Assembly: GCF_031455195.1 (NCBI RefSeq)
Contig: NZ_JAVDSH010000007.1
Coordinates: 124,001-188,000, forward strand
Direction: 5' to 3'
Origin: Arthrobacter nitroguajacolicus_D
Lineage (GTDB): Bacteria > Actinomycetota > Actinomycetes > Actinomycetales > Micrococcaceae
Length of the DNA stretch: 64,000 nucleotides
The stretch's first letter is position 1; the number at the start of each line of letters is the position of its first letter. The notes beneath the pieces were generated by a model. It saw only the letters and a list, made by a program, of their open reading frames with translations, was not told the DNA's origin and did not search any database. The translations under genes were made by a program, and so were the position numbers. This document shows positions 7,993 through 16,720 of the stretch, one piece after another.

Positions 7993-8742
7993 CTAGGTGG
8001 CTAATCGGAGACGAAGCCCCTGCATCCCGCCGTCCACAGCCAGGGAAGTGCCGGTCGTGGAACCCGACAGGGGGCTGGCAAGGTACGCGACGGCGCCCGC
8101 AACCTCGGCGGCGTCCACCATACGGCCCTGCGGCTGGCGGGCGTTAAGTGCGGCACGTTCAGCCTCGGGGTCCGCTGCCGAGTCCAGGAGGCGGCCCACC
8201 CACGGCGTATCCACAGTTCCCGGGCTCACGCAGTTCACGCGAATGCCCTCGCGGACGTGGTCAGCCGCCATCGCCAGCGTGAGCGACAACACCGCGCCTT
8301 TTGACGCGGAATACAGTGCTCGCTGCGGCAGCCCAGCTGTAGCCGCGATGGAGCATGTGTTCACGATCGCCGCGGCAGGCGATTTCCGCAAGTGCGGGAG
8401 GCTGGCGCGGCTCACACGCACGATTCCCAGCACGTTAACGTCGAAGACCCGGTGCCATTCGGCGTCGTCGTTGGTCGTGACATCCCCTTGCGCGCCGATA
8501 CCGGCATTGTTGATAACTACATCCAATCTCCCCAAATGCCGGACGGCCGCGTCAATGGCGGTCCGTACTGAGTCGTCGTCGACAACGTTGCACTCGATAC
8601 CGAAGTGCGCAGACCCGGCAGGGTCAAGGTCCAGCACGGCAACCTTCGCCCCGCCCGCGGCAAGGCGGTCAGCAATGGCGGCGCCGATGCCGGACGCGCC
8701 CCCCGTTACGATGGCTGCAATGCCCTCGAACTCGTCGGTCAT
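7993..8742 (-). CDS. SDR oxidoreductase, probable 2-keto-3-deoxy-L-fuconate dehydrogenase
   Basis: Short-chain dehydrogenase of 249 residues with cofactor motif TGGASGIG (13-20), NNAG near 78-81, and catalytic Ser131, Tyr144 and Lys148 (YSASK). In oxidative L-fucose degradation an SDR oxidises 2-keto-3-deoxy-L-fuconate to the 2,4-diketo acid, the substrate of the fumarylacetoacetase-like hydrolase encoded directly upstream. The start overlaps that gene's stop (TGATG at 8744-8740), so translation is probably coupled. Function rests on context with the dehydratase, mutarotase and aldo/keto reductase. Confidence 0.88.
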   Translation of the reverse strand: MTDEFEGIAAIVTGGASGIGAAIADRLAAGGAKVAVLDLDPAGSAHFGIECNVVDDDSVRTAIDAAVRHLGRLDVVINNAGIGAQGDVTTNDDAEWHRVFDVNVLGIVRVSRASLPHLRKSPAAAIVNTCSIAATAGLPQRALYSASKGAVLSLTLAMAADHVREGIRVNCVSPGTVDTPWVGRLLDSAADPEAERAALNARQPQGRMVDAAEVAGAVAYLASPLSGSTTGTSLAVDGGMQGLRLRLAT

Positions 8743-9665
8743 CAGAGATCCTTTCCAGCGCCGACCGAGACGGATGCCGCGGGCGCGGAGCCTTCGGCGG
8801 CCGCCCGGTAGAATTCCTGGCGTTGGCGCCCAAGCCCTTCAATCTCGAGTTCGACCACGTCGCCTGGCTGGATGTAGGGGAAGCGGCCGGACAGCGCCAC
8901 ACCCTCGGGAGTACCTGTAAGGATGATGTCGCCCGGTTCCAGGAGCATGTACTGGCTGACATGGTGTACCAAAGTGGCAGCATCGAAGATCAGGTCGGCG
9001 GTGTTTGAATCCTGCCGAGGCTCGTCGTTGACCCACGAGCGCAACCGCAGCGCCCCGCCATCGACCTCGTCCGCCGGAACCAGCCAAGGTCCCAGCGGAG
9101 TAGACGACGGCAGCGACTTGCCTTTGGTCCACTGGCCCGCGGCGCCCGATATCTGGTACTCCCGCTCGGAGAGATCGTTCGCCACGAGGTAACCTGCGAT
9201 GCACTCCACGGCATCCGCCACCGAGGAAAGATATGACGCTTCCTTGCCGACCACGATGCCGAGCTCCACCTCCCAGTCGTACTTCTCTGACGACGGCGGG
9301 ATGGGGGCGGCATCGAACGGACCCGCCACAGTGTTGGATGGCTTGAGGAACACGACAGGGATTTGTGGCGGGGCTGAACCGGACTCGGCTGCGTGCGCGG
9401 CATAGTTCATGCCAATGCAGACCAGCGATCCAGGGCGTGCGACCGGCGCTCCCAGGCGAAGGCCTTTGGCGGAAATGGCGGGAAGTTCGCCGGATTCCAA
9501 GGCTTTGCGGGCACGGGAAATGCCGCCGCTCGCGAGGAAACCTCCGTCTATATCCTCGGTCAGCGCGGCCACGCTGAAGTACTGATCGACGCCGTCGGCG
9601 TCCTTTACGATGACTGCCGGTTGTTCGTATCCGGCCGGTCCCAAGCGGGCAAACTTCACGGGCAT
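8742..9665 (-). CDS. Fumarylacetoacetate hydrolase family, probable 2,4-diketo-3-deoxy-L-fuconate hydrolase
   Basis: Protein of 307 residues with the FAH fold: a small N-terminal domain, then CIGMNYAAHA, the metal-binding E.E segment in KYDWEVELGIVVGKEA, the Asp in VANDLSERE, and the closing TGTPEGVA motif. These Mg-dependent enzymes cleave C-C bonds of diketo acids; in the L-fucose route the products are pyruvate and L-lactate. GGGGAGA precedes ATG 9665. It is the first gene of the leftward operon and diverges from the dehydratase, so both arms of the pathway share one regulatory region. Confidence 0.9.
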   Translation of the reverse strand: MPVKFARLGPAGYEQPAVIVKDADGVDQYFSVAALTEDIDGGFLASGGISRARKALESGELPAISAKGLRLGAPVARPGSLVCIGMNYAAHAAESGSAPPQIPVVFLKPSNTVAGPFDAAPIPPSSEKYDWEVELGIVVGKEASYLSSVADAVECIAGYLVANDLSEREYQISGAAGQWTKGKSLPSSTPLGPWLVPADEVDGGALRLRSWVNDEPRQDSNTADLIFDAATLVHHVSQYMLLEPGDIILTGTPEGVALSGRFPYIQPGDVVELEIEGLGRQRQEFYRAAAEGSAPAASVSVGAGKDL

Positions 9666-9689
9666 TCTCCCCTTCGAGGTATTGCTTTA

Positions 9690-9700
9690 ACATCCGAGGT
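9690..9700. promoter_or_regulatory. Putative operator copy 1 in the fucose divergent region
   Basis: ACATC-C-GAGGT is a near match to the perfect palindrome ACATC-G-GATGT at 9776-9786. It lies 25 bases before the start of the leftward FAH-SDR operon. The two sites may bind one dimeric repressor that controls both directions. Confidence 0.45.
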
Positions 9701-9763
9701 TTAAGGCGCGTATCTGCCTAGTTAAAGGTGCCTTTGTGCCTTATTGTACGGAATGTCGAGCCG

Positions 9764-9793
9764 TTGACAAGGAATACATCGGATGTTTAGGTT
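9764..9793 (+). promoter_or_regulatory. Promoter with embedded palindromic operator for the fuconate dehydratase operon
   Basis: TTGACA at 9764-9769 and TAGGTT at 9788-9793 are 18 bases apart. The perfect palindrome ACATC-G-GATGT (9776-9786) occupies the spacer, a classic repressor position. No regulator gene is encoded within this cluster, so the binding protein is unknown. Confidence 0.6.
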
Positions 9794-9881
9794 GATTCAG
9801 ACCTCAACTCATATGGCCACGGTGGCTCCCTCCCGACGAAGGGTGAAGCGGAAGCAAGGCCTAAGCAAGGCAAGGAGCAGC

Positions 9882-11213
9882 ATGAGCATTATCACTGCGG
9901 TGGATACGTTCGATGTCCGCTTTCCCACATCCCAAGGGCTGGACGGGTCGGACGCCATGAACCCGGATCCCGACTACTCGGCCGCTTATCTCATCATCCG
10001 CACGAATGCCGGGGACGGCCACGAAGGCCATGGCTTTGTCTTCACGATCGGCCGCGGCAATGAAGTGGAGACTGCGGCCATTGAAGCGCTGCGGCTTCAC
10101 ATTCTGGGCCGGGAAGCCGAGGAACTCCTCGGCGATATGGGGGCCACATGGAAGTTGCTGGTCCACGATTCCCAGCTGCGCTGGCTTGGACCGGAAAAGG
10201 GCGTGATGCACATGGCGATCGGCGCCGTGATCAATGCGTTGTGGGACCTTAAGGCCAAGCGTGAGGGGCTTCCCCTGTGGGACCTGCTGTCCCGCATGAG
10301 CCCGGAAGAACTCGTATCCCTGGTCGACTTCCGGTACATTACGGACGCCCTGACTCCGGAGGAAGCGTTGGATATCCTGCGCCGCGCGGCACCGGACAGG
10401 GGAGAGCGCCGGGCCCGGCTTCTCACCGAGGGCTACCCGGCATACACGACAACGCCGGGCTGGCTCGGATACAGTGACGAGAAACTTGCTCGACTGGCCA
10501 AGGAAGCCGTGGCCGAAGGATTCACGCAAATCAAGCTGAAAGTGGGCGCCTCCCTGGAGGATGATATCCGCCGCGTCCGGATCGCCCGGGAGACATTGGG
10601 CCCGGATATCAAGATCGCCGTGGACGCCAACCAACGCTGGGATGTTGCCGAAGCGATCGAATGGGTGGGCCACTTGGCGCCCTATGACATCGCCTGGATC
10701 GAGGAGCCCACCAGCCCTGATGACATCCTGGGTCACGCCGCTATCGCGAAGGCGCTGGCACCTATTCCCGTAGCTACCGGGGAGCACGTCCAGAACCGCG
10801 TGGTCTTCAAACAGTTGCTCCAGGCCGGGGCGGTTGACGTTGTGCAGATCGATGCCGCAAGGGTGGCAGGGGTCAATGAGAATATCGCCATCTTGCTCCT
10901 CGCAGCGAACTACGGAGTCCGCGTCTGTCCGCATGCAGGCGGTGTAGGACTATGCGAAGCCGTGCAGCACCTTTCGATGTTCGACTTCGTGGCGGTCTCC
11001 GGAACCAAGGACAACAGAATGATCGAGTTCGTCGACCACCTCCACGAGCACTTCGTCACTCCGGTTCACGTCCACGACGGCAGCTACTGGCCGCCATCCG
11101 CCCTTGGCGCCGGCAATGAAATGCTCAGCCAGGCCCTGACCCATTACAGCTTTCCCGACGGCGCAGCCTGGACCGCGACCCCATCAGCGCTCGTCAACCT
11201 CACCTCATCGTGA
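9882..11213 (+). CDS. L-fuconate dehydratase (enolase superfamily)
   Basis: Mandelate racemase/muconate-lactonizing type enzyme of 443 residues that removes water from L-fuconate to give 2-keto-3-deoxy-L-fuconate. The N-terminus VRFPTS...LDGSDAMNPDPDYSAAY is characteristic of the FucD family. Catalytic parts are visible: KLKVG with the base Lys, metal ligands in AVDANQRW, WIEEP and TGEH, and the CPHAGG His. The open frame extends up to 9783, but ATG 9882 has AAGGAG at 9872-9877 and matches the family N-terminus, while the upstream extension overlaps the operator. First gene of the rightward operon. Confidence 0.92.
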   Translation: MSIITAVDTFDVRFPTSQGLDGSDAMNPDPDYSAAYLIIRTNAGDGHEGHGFVFTIGRGNEVETAAIEALRLHILGREAEELLGDMGATWKLLVHDSQLRWLGPEKGVMHMAIGAVINALWDLKAKREGLPLWDLLSRMSPEELVSLVDFRYITDALTPEEALDILRRAAPDRGERRARLLTEGYPAYTTTPGWLGYSDEKLARLAKEAVAEGFTQIKLKVGASLEDDIRRVRIARETLGPDIKIAVDANQRWDVAEAIEWVGHLAPYDIAWIEEPTSPDDILGHAAIAKALAPIPVATGEHVQNRVVFKQLLQAGAVDVVQIDAARVAGVNENIAILLLAANYGVRVCPHAGGVGLCEAVQHLSMFDFVAVSGTKDNRMIEFVDHLHEHFVTPVHVHDGSYWPPSALGAGNEMLSQALTHYSFPDGAAWTATPSALVNLTSS

Positions 11214-11289
11214 ACATTGCCACGTGCGGCCTCAGCCGCCGCCAGCCTCGGCAGCCTAGCTACTTACAAAGCTCGATCAGGAGTCACCA

Positions 11290-11385
11290 ATGATCCCGCA
11301 CGCACCTTGGTTTACGGAGGCCCGGCTCGGCATGGTCGCGGTGCCCGTTTGTCGAACCCTTCCTGAAGCCCGGGGTGTAGCATGA
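11290..11385 (+). pseudogene. N-terminal remnant of an alpha-L-fucosidase (GH29), now a 31-codon leader ORF
   Basis: CAGGAG at 11278-11283 and ATG 11290 begin MIPHAPWFTEARLGM, which matches GH29 N-termini (compare LWYHDGKFGIF.HWG in the intact GH29 at 16721-18259). The similarity stops exactly where F.HWG should follow, and the frame continues with unrelated residues to TGA 11383-11385. That stop overlaps the mutarotase start (ATGA at 11382). An internal deletion appears to have removed the fucosidase body and fused its start to the next gene, leaving a translated, coupled leader. Confidence 0.7.
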
Positions 11386-11705
11386 TCGAAACCATCGCCC
11401 TGCACACCCGCCTCAAGCCCGGCGCGGTCGAGGAATACGAGGTGGCGCACGCGAATATCCCCGCGGAGCTGGTGGCCGCATTGCGGGACGCTGGAGTTCT
11501 GAACTGGCGGATCTGGCGGAGCGGCGAGGACCTGTTCCACCTTGTGGAAGTCCGGGACTATAAGGCCATGCGGCACGCGCTGGCTGAGAACCCGAGCAAC
11601 GTTGTCTGGCAAGAACGGATGTCCACCCTGCTGGCCGTGGAGGATGACTACTCGGGTGACGACCGGGGCATCCCCAAGGTGTGGGAACTGTGGGAACGGC
11701 CATGA
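11382..11705 (+). CDS. L-rhamnose/L-fucose mutarotase-like protein (RhaM/DUF718 family)
   Basis: Compact 107-residue protein with the dimeric ferredoxin-like pattern of the rhamnose mutarotase family (ALHTRLKPGAVEEYEVAHANIPAEL, then NWRIWRSGEDLFHLVEV, ending WELWE). Such enzymes interconvert alpha and beta anomers of 6-deoxyhexoses; here L-fucose is the likely sugar because every neighbour belongs to fucose degradation. ATG 11382 overlaps the stop of the fucosidase remnant, and its own stop overlaps the next start (ATGA at 11702). The three reading frames are therefore translationally coupled. Confidence 0.85.
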   Translation: MIETIALHTRLKPGAVEEYEVAHANIPAELVAALRDAGVLNWRIWRSGEDLFHLVEVRDYKAMRHALAENPSNVVWQERMSTLLAVEDDYSGDDRGIPKVWELWERP

Positions 11706-12655
11706 GCCAAGTCTCTTTCGATCGGCTCGGTTTCGGGGCCGCCGGCATTGGAAACCTCTACAGTGTCGTGGACGACGTCGTCGCCCAAGCAACCGTCGAG
11801 TCTGCCTGGGCCGGCGGCATCCGGTACTTCGATACTGCGCCGCATTACGGCCTCGGTCTCTCGGAACGCAGGCTTGGCCTCGCCCTTCGCGGCAAGCCAC
11901 GGGACGAATTCCTGGTGTCCACCAAGGTCGGCCGGCTCCTCGCACCTGCTGACAACATGGAGAGCGCGCGGGATGACGAAGGCTTCGATGTCCCGGCAGA
12001 CTTCCGGCGGGTCTGGGACCCCACGGAGGCAGGCGTCCGGCGAAGCCTGGAGGACTCACTTGATCGTCTCGGCCTGGACCGCGTGGACATCCTCTACCTT
12101 CACGACCCCGACGCCTACGACTTGGAAGCCGGCATAACCCAGGCGCTTCCCGCGATGGAGAAGCTGCGCGCCGAAGGCCTGGTCAAGGCAATCGGAGTCG
12201 GTTCCAACTCCAGCGGTGCCCTCGTGAAATGTGTGCAGCGATCCGAGCTCGACCTGGTGATGCTGGCCGGACGCTACACCCTGCTTGAACAACCCGCCCA
12301 AGAGCATCTCCTTCCAGCCTGCATCGAGCGCGGGGTGGGCGTCGTGAACGTGGGCGTCTACAACTCAGGTCTCCTCGCCCGCACCACGATCAGCGACGAC
12401 GCTCACTACAACTACGCGCCCGCGCCCAAGGAGATCCTGGACCATGCACGCCAGCTCGCGGCATGCTCCGCCGAATACGGCGTGGAACTGCCAACAGCTG
12501 CGCTCCAGTTCAGTCTCCTGCACCCTGCGGTCCGCACTGTTCTGGTCGGCGCCTCAAACCCGGCCCAGATAACGCAAAACATTGCCAGGATGAACCAGCC
12601 CGTTCCGGCGGAATTGTGGCAAGAGCTACGACTCAGGTCGCTGGTGCCGGCGTGA
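11702..12655 (+). CDS. Aldo/keto reductase, probable L-fucose (D-threo-aldose) 1-dehydrogenase
   Basis: AKR-fold protein of 317 residues. The catalytic tetrad is readable: Asp and Tyr in FDTAPHYG, Lys in STKVG and His in LYLHDPD. The start LGFGAAGIGNLY and the SERRLG segment are typical of the D-threo-aldose 1-dehydrogenase branch, which oxidises L-fucose to L-fuconolactone. An in-frame ATG exists at 11681, but ATG 11702 is preferred because it overlaps the mutarotase stop (ATGA) and matches family N-termini. Its stop overlaps GTG 12652 of the decayed lactonase, showing the original gene order: mutarotase, dehydrogenase, lactonase. Confidence 0.88.
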   Translation: MSQVSFDRLGFGAAGIGNLYSVVDDVVAQATVESAWAGGIRYFDTAPHYGLGLSERRLGLALRGKPRDEFLVSTKVGRLLAPADNMESARDDEGFDVPADFRRVWDPTEAGVRRSLEDSLDRLGLDRVDILYLHDPDAYDLEAGITQALPAMEKLRAEGLVKAIGVGSNSSGALVKCVQRSELDLVMLAGRYTLLEQPAQEHLLPACIERGVGVVNVGVYNSGLLARTTISDDAHYNYAPAPKEILDHARQLAACSAEYGVELPTAALQFSLLHPAVRTVLVGASNPAQITQNIARMNQPVPAELWQELRLRSLVPA

Positions 12656-12845
12656 CCTTCCGGGGGCGGCCATCTGCATTCTGGAACCTCGAAGCCGGTG
12701 GATACGGCTGGCTCGGGCTTCAGCACGGGCCGCTCCACCGTAGCTTTTCCCCGGAGGAGGCCAGGCAAGAGCTGACCACCTCCGGAGTGGACCGGCCATC
12801 ATAGTCCAAGCCGACGACACAGTGGCGGATACTCTCCTGCACTGA
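12652..12845 (+). pseudogene. Decayed L-fuconolactonase (amidohydrolase) N-terminus with two 1-nt deletions
   Basis: Three consecutive frames together spell an amidohydrolase-2 lactonase start. GHLH with the metal-binding HxH lies at 12668-12679 in one frame. WNLEAGGYGWLGLQHGPL...RSFSPEEAR.EL..SGVD runs from 12682 in the next. AIIVQADDTVADT runs from 12795 in a third, ending at TGA 12843-12845. Each change of frame needs one missing base. The roughly 230 C-terminal residues of an intact lactonase are absent. GTG 12652 overlaps the aldo/keto reductase stop, as in a normal operon. The lactone-hydrolysing step is therefore not encoded here. Confidence 0.8.
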
Positions 12846-13384
12846 TGTGGATCCCGTGGGCTTCGTGACGCCGGTAGGGACGAGTAGCAGGTCGTTACGG
12901 GCCCGACACGAAGCATTGTTGGATGATTGCCAGTTATTGGCTCACACATGCTCGCTCAGATCGGCTAACACTCGCGAAGGTACCGAAATGCCCGCCGCGC
13001 CAAGGGACAAACCACGAGTCCGCTTCAGAGATGACGCTCAAAGCAGCACCGCTTCCGAAGGGCCATCTCGATAGGCAGAAACCTGGCATCCAGAAAAGCG
13101 CGGACATCGCCGGGTAGGGAGTCTGTAGATCGACCGCCTAAAGAACCGGTCCAGATTCTCTTCGGTTTGTCCTGCCGGGACACCGTTTACTGCCGTTCGC
13201 CCTTCGGGAACGCGTTCTCGGCGTTTCGTATAAGCATCAGAACGTCAGGCCACTGTGGAGAAGCTACAAGCTTGGTTGCATCTTGAGCGAAGCCGCTGCC
13301 TAAAGGCAGCTCGACGGACTAAACACCTTCCGCTACGACGCCCGCAGAGGCTCACTTGGTAGCCCCGTTAATCGAGTATCGAGT
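12846..13384. other. Non-coding stretch between the fucose cluster and the secreted lyase gene
   Basis: No gene is supported. It follows the decayed lactonase and precedes the end of the leftward lyase gene. A tight inverted repeat GCTGCCT/AGGCAGC (13295-13310) is the only structure noticed and could be part of a terminator for either side. Confidence 0.5.
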
Positions 13385-15913
13385 TCACCGCGGCTTGGAA
13401 ACGAGCAACCCGAATTCGCCAAGATCCGTAAAGTCAACGTCACCAGTGTTGGCTGTGACGTTGAGCCGGTAGTAACGATAGAAGTTGGGATTCGGAATCG
13501 TGTAGGTCTTGAGCTCCAAGCGTCGGCCAAAGCCCTGGTTGCTTTGAGTGTCGAGCGTTGTCCAGGTCGAGCCGTCGTAGGAACCCTGGAATTGCCAGTC
13601 CTTAGGATCGCGGAGGACCAGCCCGTTGGTGCTGCTGACGGTATAGCTTTGGACCCGCTCCGTGTGGCCGAGGTCGTACTGAAGCCAGCCGGTTGTGCCC
13701 TTGTAGAACCATCCCGACCCCGTGTTCTGGTCGAAGGCCCTCATGGCGCCGCTCGTGTTCCCGCTGTCGGTTGCGATGCCACCAGTGGCGACGTTCACCA
13801 TCGGATGAAATGGTGTGGCGCTGTCCGCCTGCGAACTACCGCTCGTTCCAGCGGAGTTAGTCGCCGTGACGGTGTAGTAGTAGGTCGTGCCATTGCTCAC
13901 TGACTTGTCCGTGTAGCTGCTGCCTGTGATGCCCGACGCGATCGTCTCGGAGGGGCCCCCGCTGAACTTGGAGCGGTTAACGGTGTAACCGGTGGCCCCG
14001 AAGGACGCCTGCCAGCGCAGCGGCACGGCGCCATCGCCCGGCGAGGCCAGCAGCATGGCGGGTGCCTCTGGGATGACGCTTGGCGCACCACCGTCGCCGC
14101 CGGTGATCTGCACGTTGCTGAAGGTGGAGCTGTTCAGAGTGCCATTGGCGACCGAGGCGACCAGCAGGCCGACATAGATCGTGTCGGGAACAGGGCCGTC
14201 GATGCGGCCGACGTCCGTGGCAGCCCAATTTGTCCCGTCCGGAGAAACGTAGCCGGTGATGATGTTCCCTATGCGCTCGAGCTTCACCCAGTACGAGGCC
14301 GTTGAGCTGGCAATGGCCATGGCTTTGGTCCCATAGTTCGAGCCGCCATACACGGCGAGTTTCTGCATGTTCTGTTTGGCCTGGCCGTTGCTCGCAACGG
14401 CCATCCACGCGCGGGGAGCGCCTTGTTCCAGACTTGTACGCATCATCACGCCCGCCACGGCAGCCGGATGGGTGTTCTCGACCGACTCGACTTTAGCGAT
14501 GATGGCGGAGTTGCCTGTGATGGCCTTGTAGGTGAAGTGGCTAGCGTCTTGTGTGCCCCAGAAGATATCGTTACCCGCTCCCTGAACAGTCCATTTGCCG
14601 TTGGCGTATGTGGCCGTGCCAGCCGGTGCGGCGCCCCCAATGTCAGCACTGCTGAACCCCGAGGTGATCGAGGTGGTCGAAGGAATGGGCAGGGGCGGCG
14701 GCGGTGTCGCCTTCGAGGTGTCAGAGTCCTTGAGGAACATGAAACTGGTGCCGCCCACGGGCATCCAGAGGCGTCTTTGCGCGATGAAGGGTGCCTGGAG
14801 ACCCTTGCGGAGAACGTAGGCGCTATAAAGCTGAGTGAGCGCCACGCTCCCGCCGTTGGCGCCGTCCCAGCCGCGATTGGTGATGTCGGAGGTGTAGTAG
14901 CGGTCGGTGGTGCCAAAAGGAAGGGCTGTCGTCGGGATGAGCTCATTTACCCTCGCGAAATACTCACCCGCTGCCAGCAGGCGGTTGTCGAAGTCGGAAT
15001 AGATGTCAATGCCTTGGGTCCAGAGCGCCTCGGCCAGCATGGTCAGTGACGCGAGCTGCCCATAGGCGTGCCCCTGGTCGCGGAGGGAGTCGCCGAGCAT
15101 GCCGATGTCATTAGAATTTCGCAGCCCGATATGGGCCAGTGTGCGCGTCTGATAGACGACCTTGTCCAACGTCTCGTTGTCGTCGTTGTAGATCGCCATC
15201 AGTCCGAGGGCAACGAGAGACAAAGCGCCCTTGTTGGCGGCCCCGAACGAGTTTTCGCCATAGGGATTTGCTGCTGGCATCAGGACGTTCTTGAAGTACT
15301 TCTTGACCGTCGCCGTGTCGGCCTCCGTCCAGCCCGGGTAGGTGCTGCGCAGGATTTCCGCACCGCCCACGAACTGGAAAGCGTAATCGCCCAGATCAAG
15401 CATCGACTCGCGACCGGAGAACTCCGTCTGGGTGGTGGCCCATCCAAGCAGCAACTTGCGCGCATTCACCGCGTATCGCTCATCCCGGGTGAAATACCAC
15501 ATCTCCGAAAGTTCCGAGATCGCAACCATGTCGGTGCGCCACGCAAAGAGATTTTCGTCGGGGGCGCGGCTCACCTTCACGAAAGGGCCACCACGCCCTG
15601 CATAGCTGAGCCTGGACGTGGGACTGTTCGCCAGTTGATTGAAGGCAGATTTCCACGGCTCCTTGCCCTGATCGACGTTCGCCTTGACCGTCTGAAGATC
15701 CGAGAGGGTGAGCCCAGCACCTGGATGCTTGATAACGGGGACCTCCGGGGTGCCCCCCGTGACTACGGGGACTGCCGGGGTGCCGCCCCCAACATCGGAA
15801 ATCCCCGGAGCAGCTCCCGTCGCGGCATTTCCCGAATTTCCGCCACAATAACCTGTGAGCATGATCGCGCTCAACACGAGCGAGGCAGCAGCAAAATAGG
15901 TTTTATCAAACAT
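13385..15913 (-). CDS. Secreted multidomain polysaccharide lyase: alginate-lyase fold, lectin-like, Fn3, F5/8 type C
   Basis: Exported protein of 842 residues from ATG 15913, which has AAGGAAGG before it; an upstream in-frame ATG (15979) would bury the signal peptide. Residues 1-22 form a signal sequence ending GYCGG, perhaps a non-canonical lipoprotein site. Residues about 60-390 match the alginate-lyase (alpha/alpha toroid) family, with RDQGHAYGQLASL and WTQGIDIY. Next come a concanavalin-like module (about 440-600), a fibronectin type III module (about 610-700) and a C-terminal discoidin/F5-8C module. Lyases of this fold act on uronate polymers (PL5, PL38 and others); the substrate is unknown. 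It probably starts breakdown of the polymer handled by the neighbouring locus. Confidence 0.82.
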   Translation of the reverse strand: MFDKTYFAAASLVLSAIMLTGYCGGNSGNAATGAAPGISDVGGGTPAVPVVTGGTPEVPVIKHPGAGLTLSDLQTVKANVDQGKEPWKSAFNQLANSPTSRLSYAGRGGPFVKVSRAPDENLFAWRTDMVAISELSEMWYFTRDERYAVNARKLLLGWATTQTEFSGRESMLDLGDYAFQFVGGAEILRSTYPGWTEADTATVKKYFKNVLMPAANPYGENSFGAANKGALSLVALGLMAIYNDDNETLDKVVYQTRTLAHIGLRNSNDIGMLGDSLRDQGHAYGQLASLTMLAEALWTQGIDIYSDFDNRLLAAGEYFARVNELIPTTALPFGTTDRYYTSDITNRGWDGANGGSVALTQLYSAYVLRKGLQAPFIAQRRLWMPVGGTSFMFLKDSDTSKATPPPPLPIPSTTSITSGFSSADIGGAAPAGTATYANGKWTVQGAGNDIFWGTQDASHFTYKAITGNSAIIAKVESVENTHPAAVAGVMMRTSLEQGAPRAWMAVASNGQAKQNMQKLAVYGGSNYGTKAMAIASSTASYWVKLERIGNIITGYVSPDGTNWAATDVGRIDGPVPDTIYVGLLVASVANGTLNSSTFSNVQITGGDGGAPSVIPEAPAMLLASPGDGAVPLRWQASFGATGYTVNRSKFSGGPSETIASGITGSSYTDKSVSNGTTYYYTVTATNSAGTSGSSQADSATPFHPMVNVATGGIATDSGNTSGAMRAFDQNTGSGWFYKGTTGWLQYDLGHTERVQSYTVSSTNGLVLRDPKDWQFQGSYDGSTWTTLDTQSNQGFGRRLELKTYTIPNPNFYRYYRLNVTANTGDVDFTDLGEFGLLVSKPR

Positions 15914-16720
15914 GGGAACCTTCCTTAGTCCGTACACGAATAAGTAGCGGAGCCGGCACGGGCCACCAGCTTTCCTCAAGGGTTGGTGCCATTGATTGGC
16001 CCGCGAACGGGGATTGAAAGGCTTTTCGGCCAGGGCTTTAGTCGAGGTTCCAGATTTCCTTTGAGCGTGAGCCGCTGTTCGCCGTCGGGTGTTGTGTCCA
16101 GGCGTGGTTGCGGGTTGGCGTGAGTGTCCACCGCTGCCGCGTCTTTGAGTCCTGCGCCGATAGCCGCGGATGCTTCCGAGAATGACATTGCTTCGTAGAC
16201 CTCGAAGTAGGCCTAGTGGTGTTCGCCGACGGGGAAGATGCTGTCGTTACGGATGCCCGCATGGGTGAGCCCGAGCTCTACCTCGACCAAGCGCCCCGGC
16301 GAAGCCGTAGGTATTCCTCCTGGTTTGAGTTTGGTCGATCGATTCTTTGGACCAATTGAAGATGCGACGTTATCCACCAGCAGCAATCGGCATTGACCAG
16401 TCACCTCCGTATAGGAGCCGGTCCGCTCTGAACGCTTCCACCGCGGTGGCAACGATTCTGCCCACGGAAAATGTGGAGGTCGCTTCCGCAGAGCCCGACG
16501 TAGGCTGGTTCCGGATTGGCATCGTTGAGGGGCGAATGTGCGTTCGTCAGTGTATGTGACGGCTTGCATGCCTTGATTCTCCTGAAATCAATTCAGAGCC
16601 GCGGCGAGGATTCCCAGCGCCTCCGAGAGGCGTGTAGTTCGTCTCGTTCGGCCAGCCGGAGTCGGCTCAGCGAGCAGCTCGCCGTGGCTGTCCTGTGGTT
16701 GCCCGGCATGGAAATCCTCC
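15914..16720. other. Gene-poor region with a degenerate leftward reading frame
   Basis: No intact gene is supported. On the minus strand a frame from about 16569 down to 16000 begins MQAVTYTDERTF. It continues with VEVELGLTHAGIRNDS, then AYFEVYEAMSFSEASAAIGAG and TPDGEQRLTLKG, interrupted by a TAG near 16213-16215 and a compositionally odd middle. It reads like a decayed enzyme gene, but I do not recognise the family. Confidence 0.4.

Noticed and set aside
9861..10934. 357-codon minus-strand ORF
   Set aside because: Antisense to the fuconate dehydratase.
11277..12059. 260-codon minus-strand ORF
   Set aside because: Antisense to the mutarotase and aldo/keto reductase; Arg/Pro-rich composition.
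15976..16569. Leftward ORFs resembling an unknown enzyme
   Set aside because: Interrupted by a stop and a composition break; family could not be named, so only described as a degenerate region.
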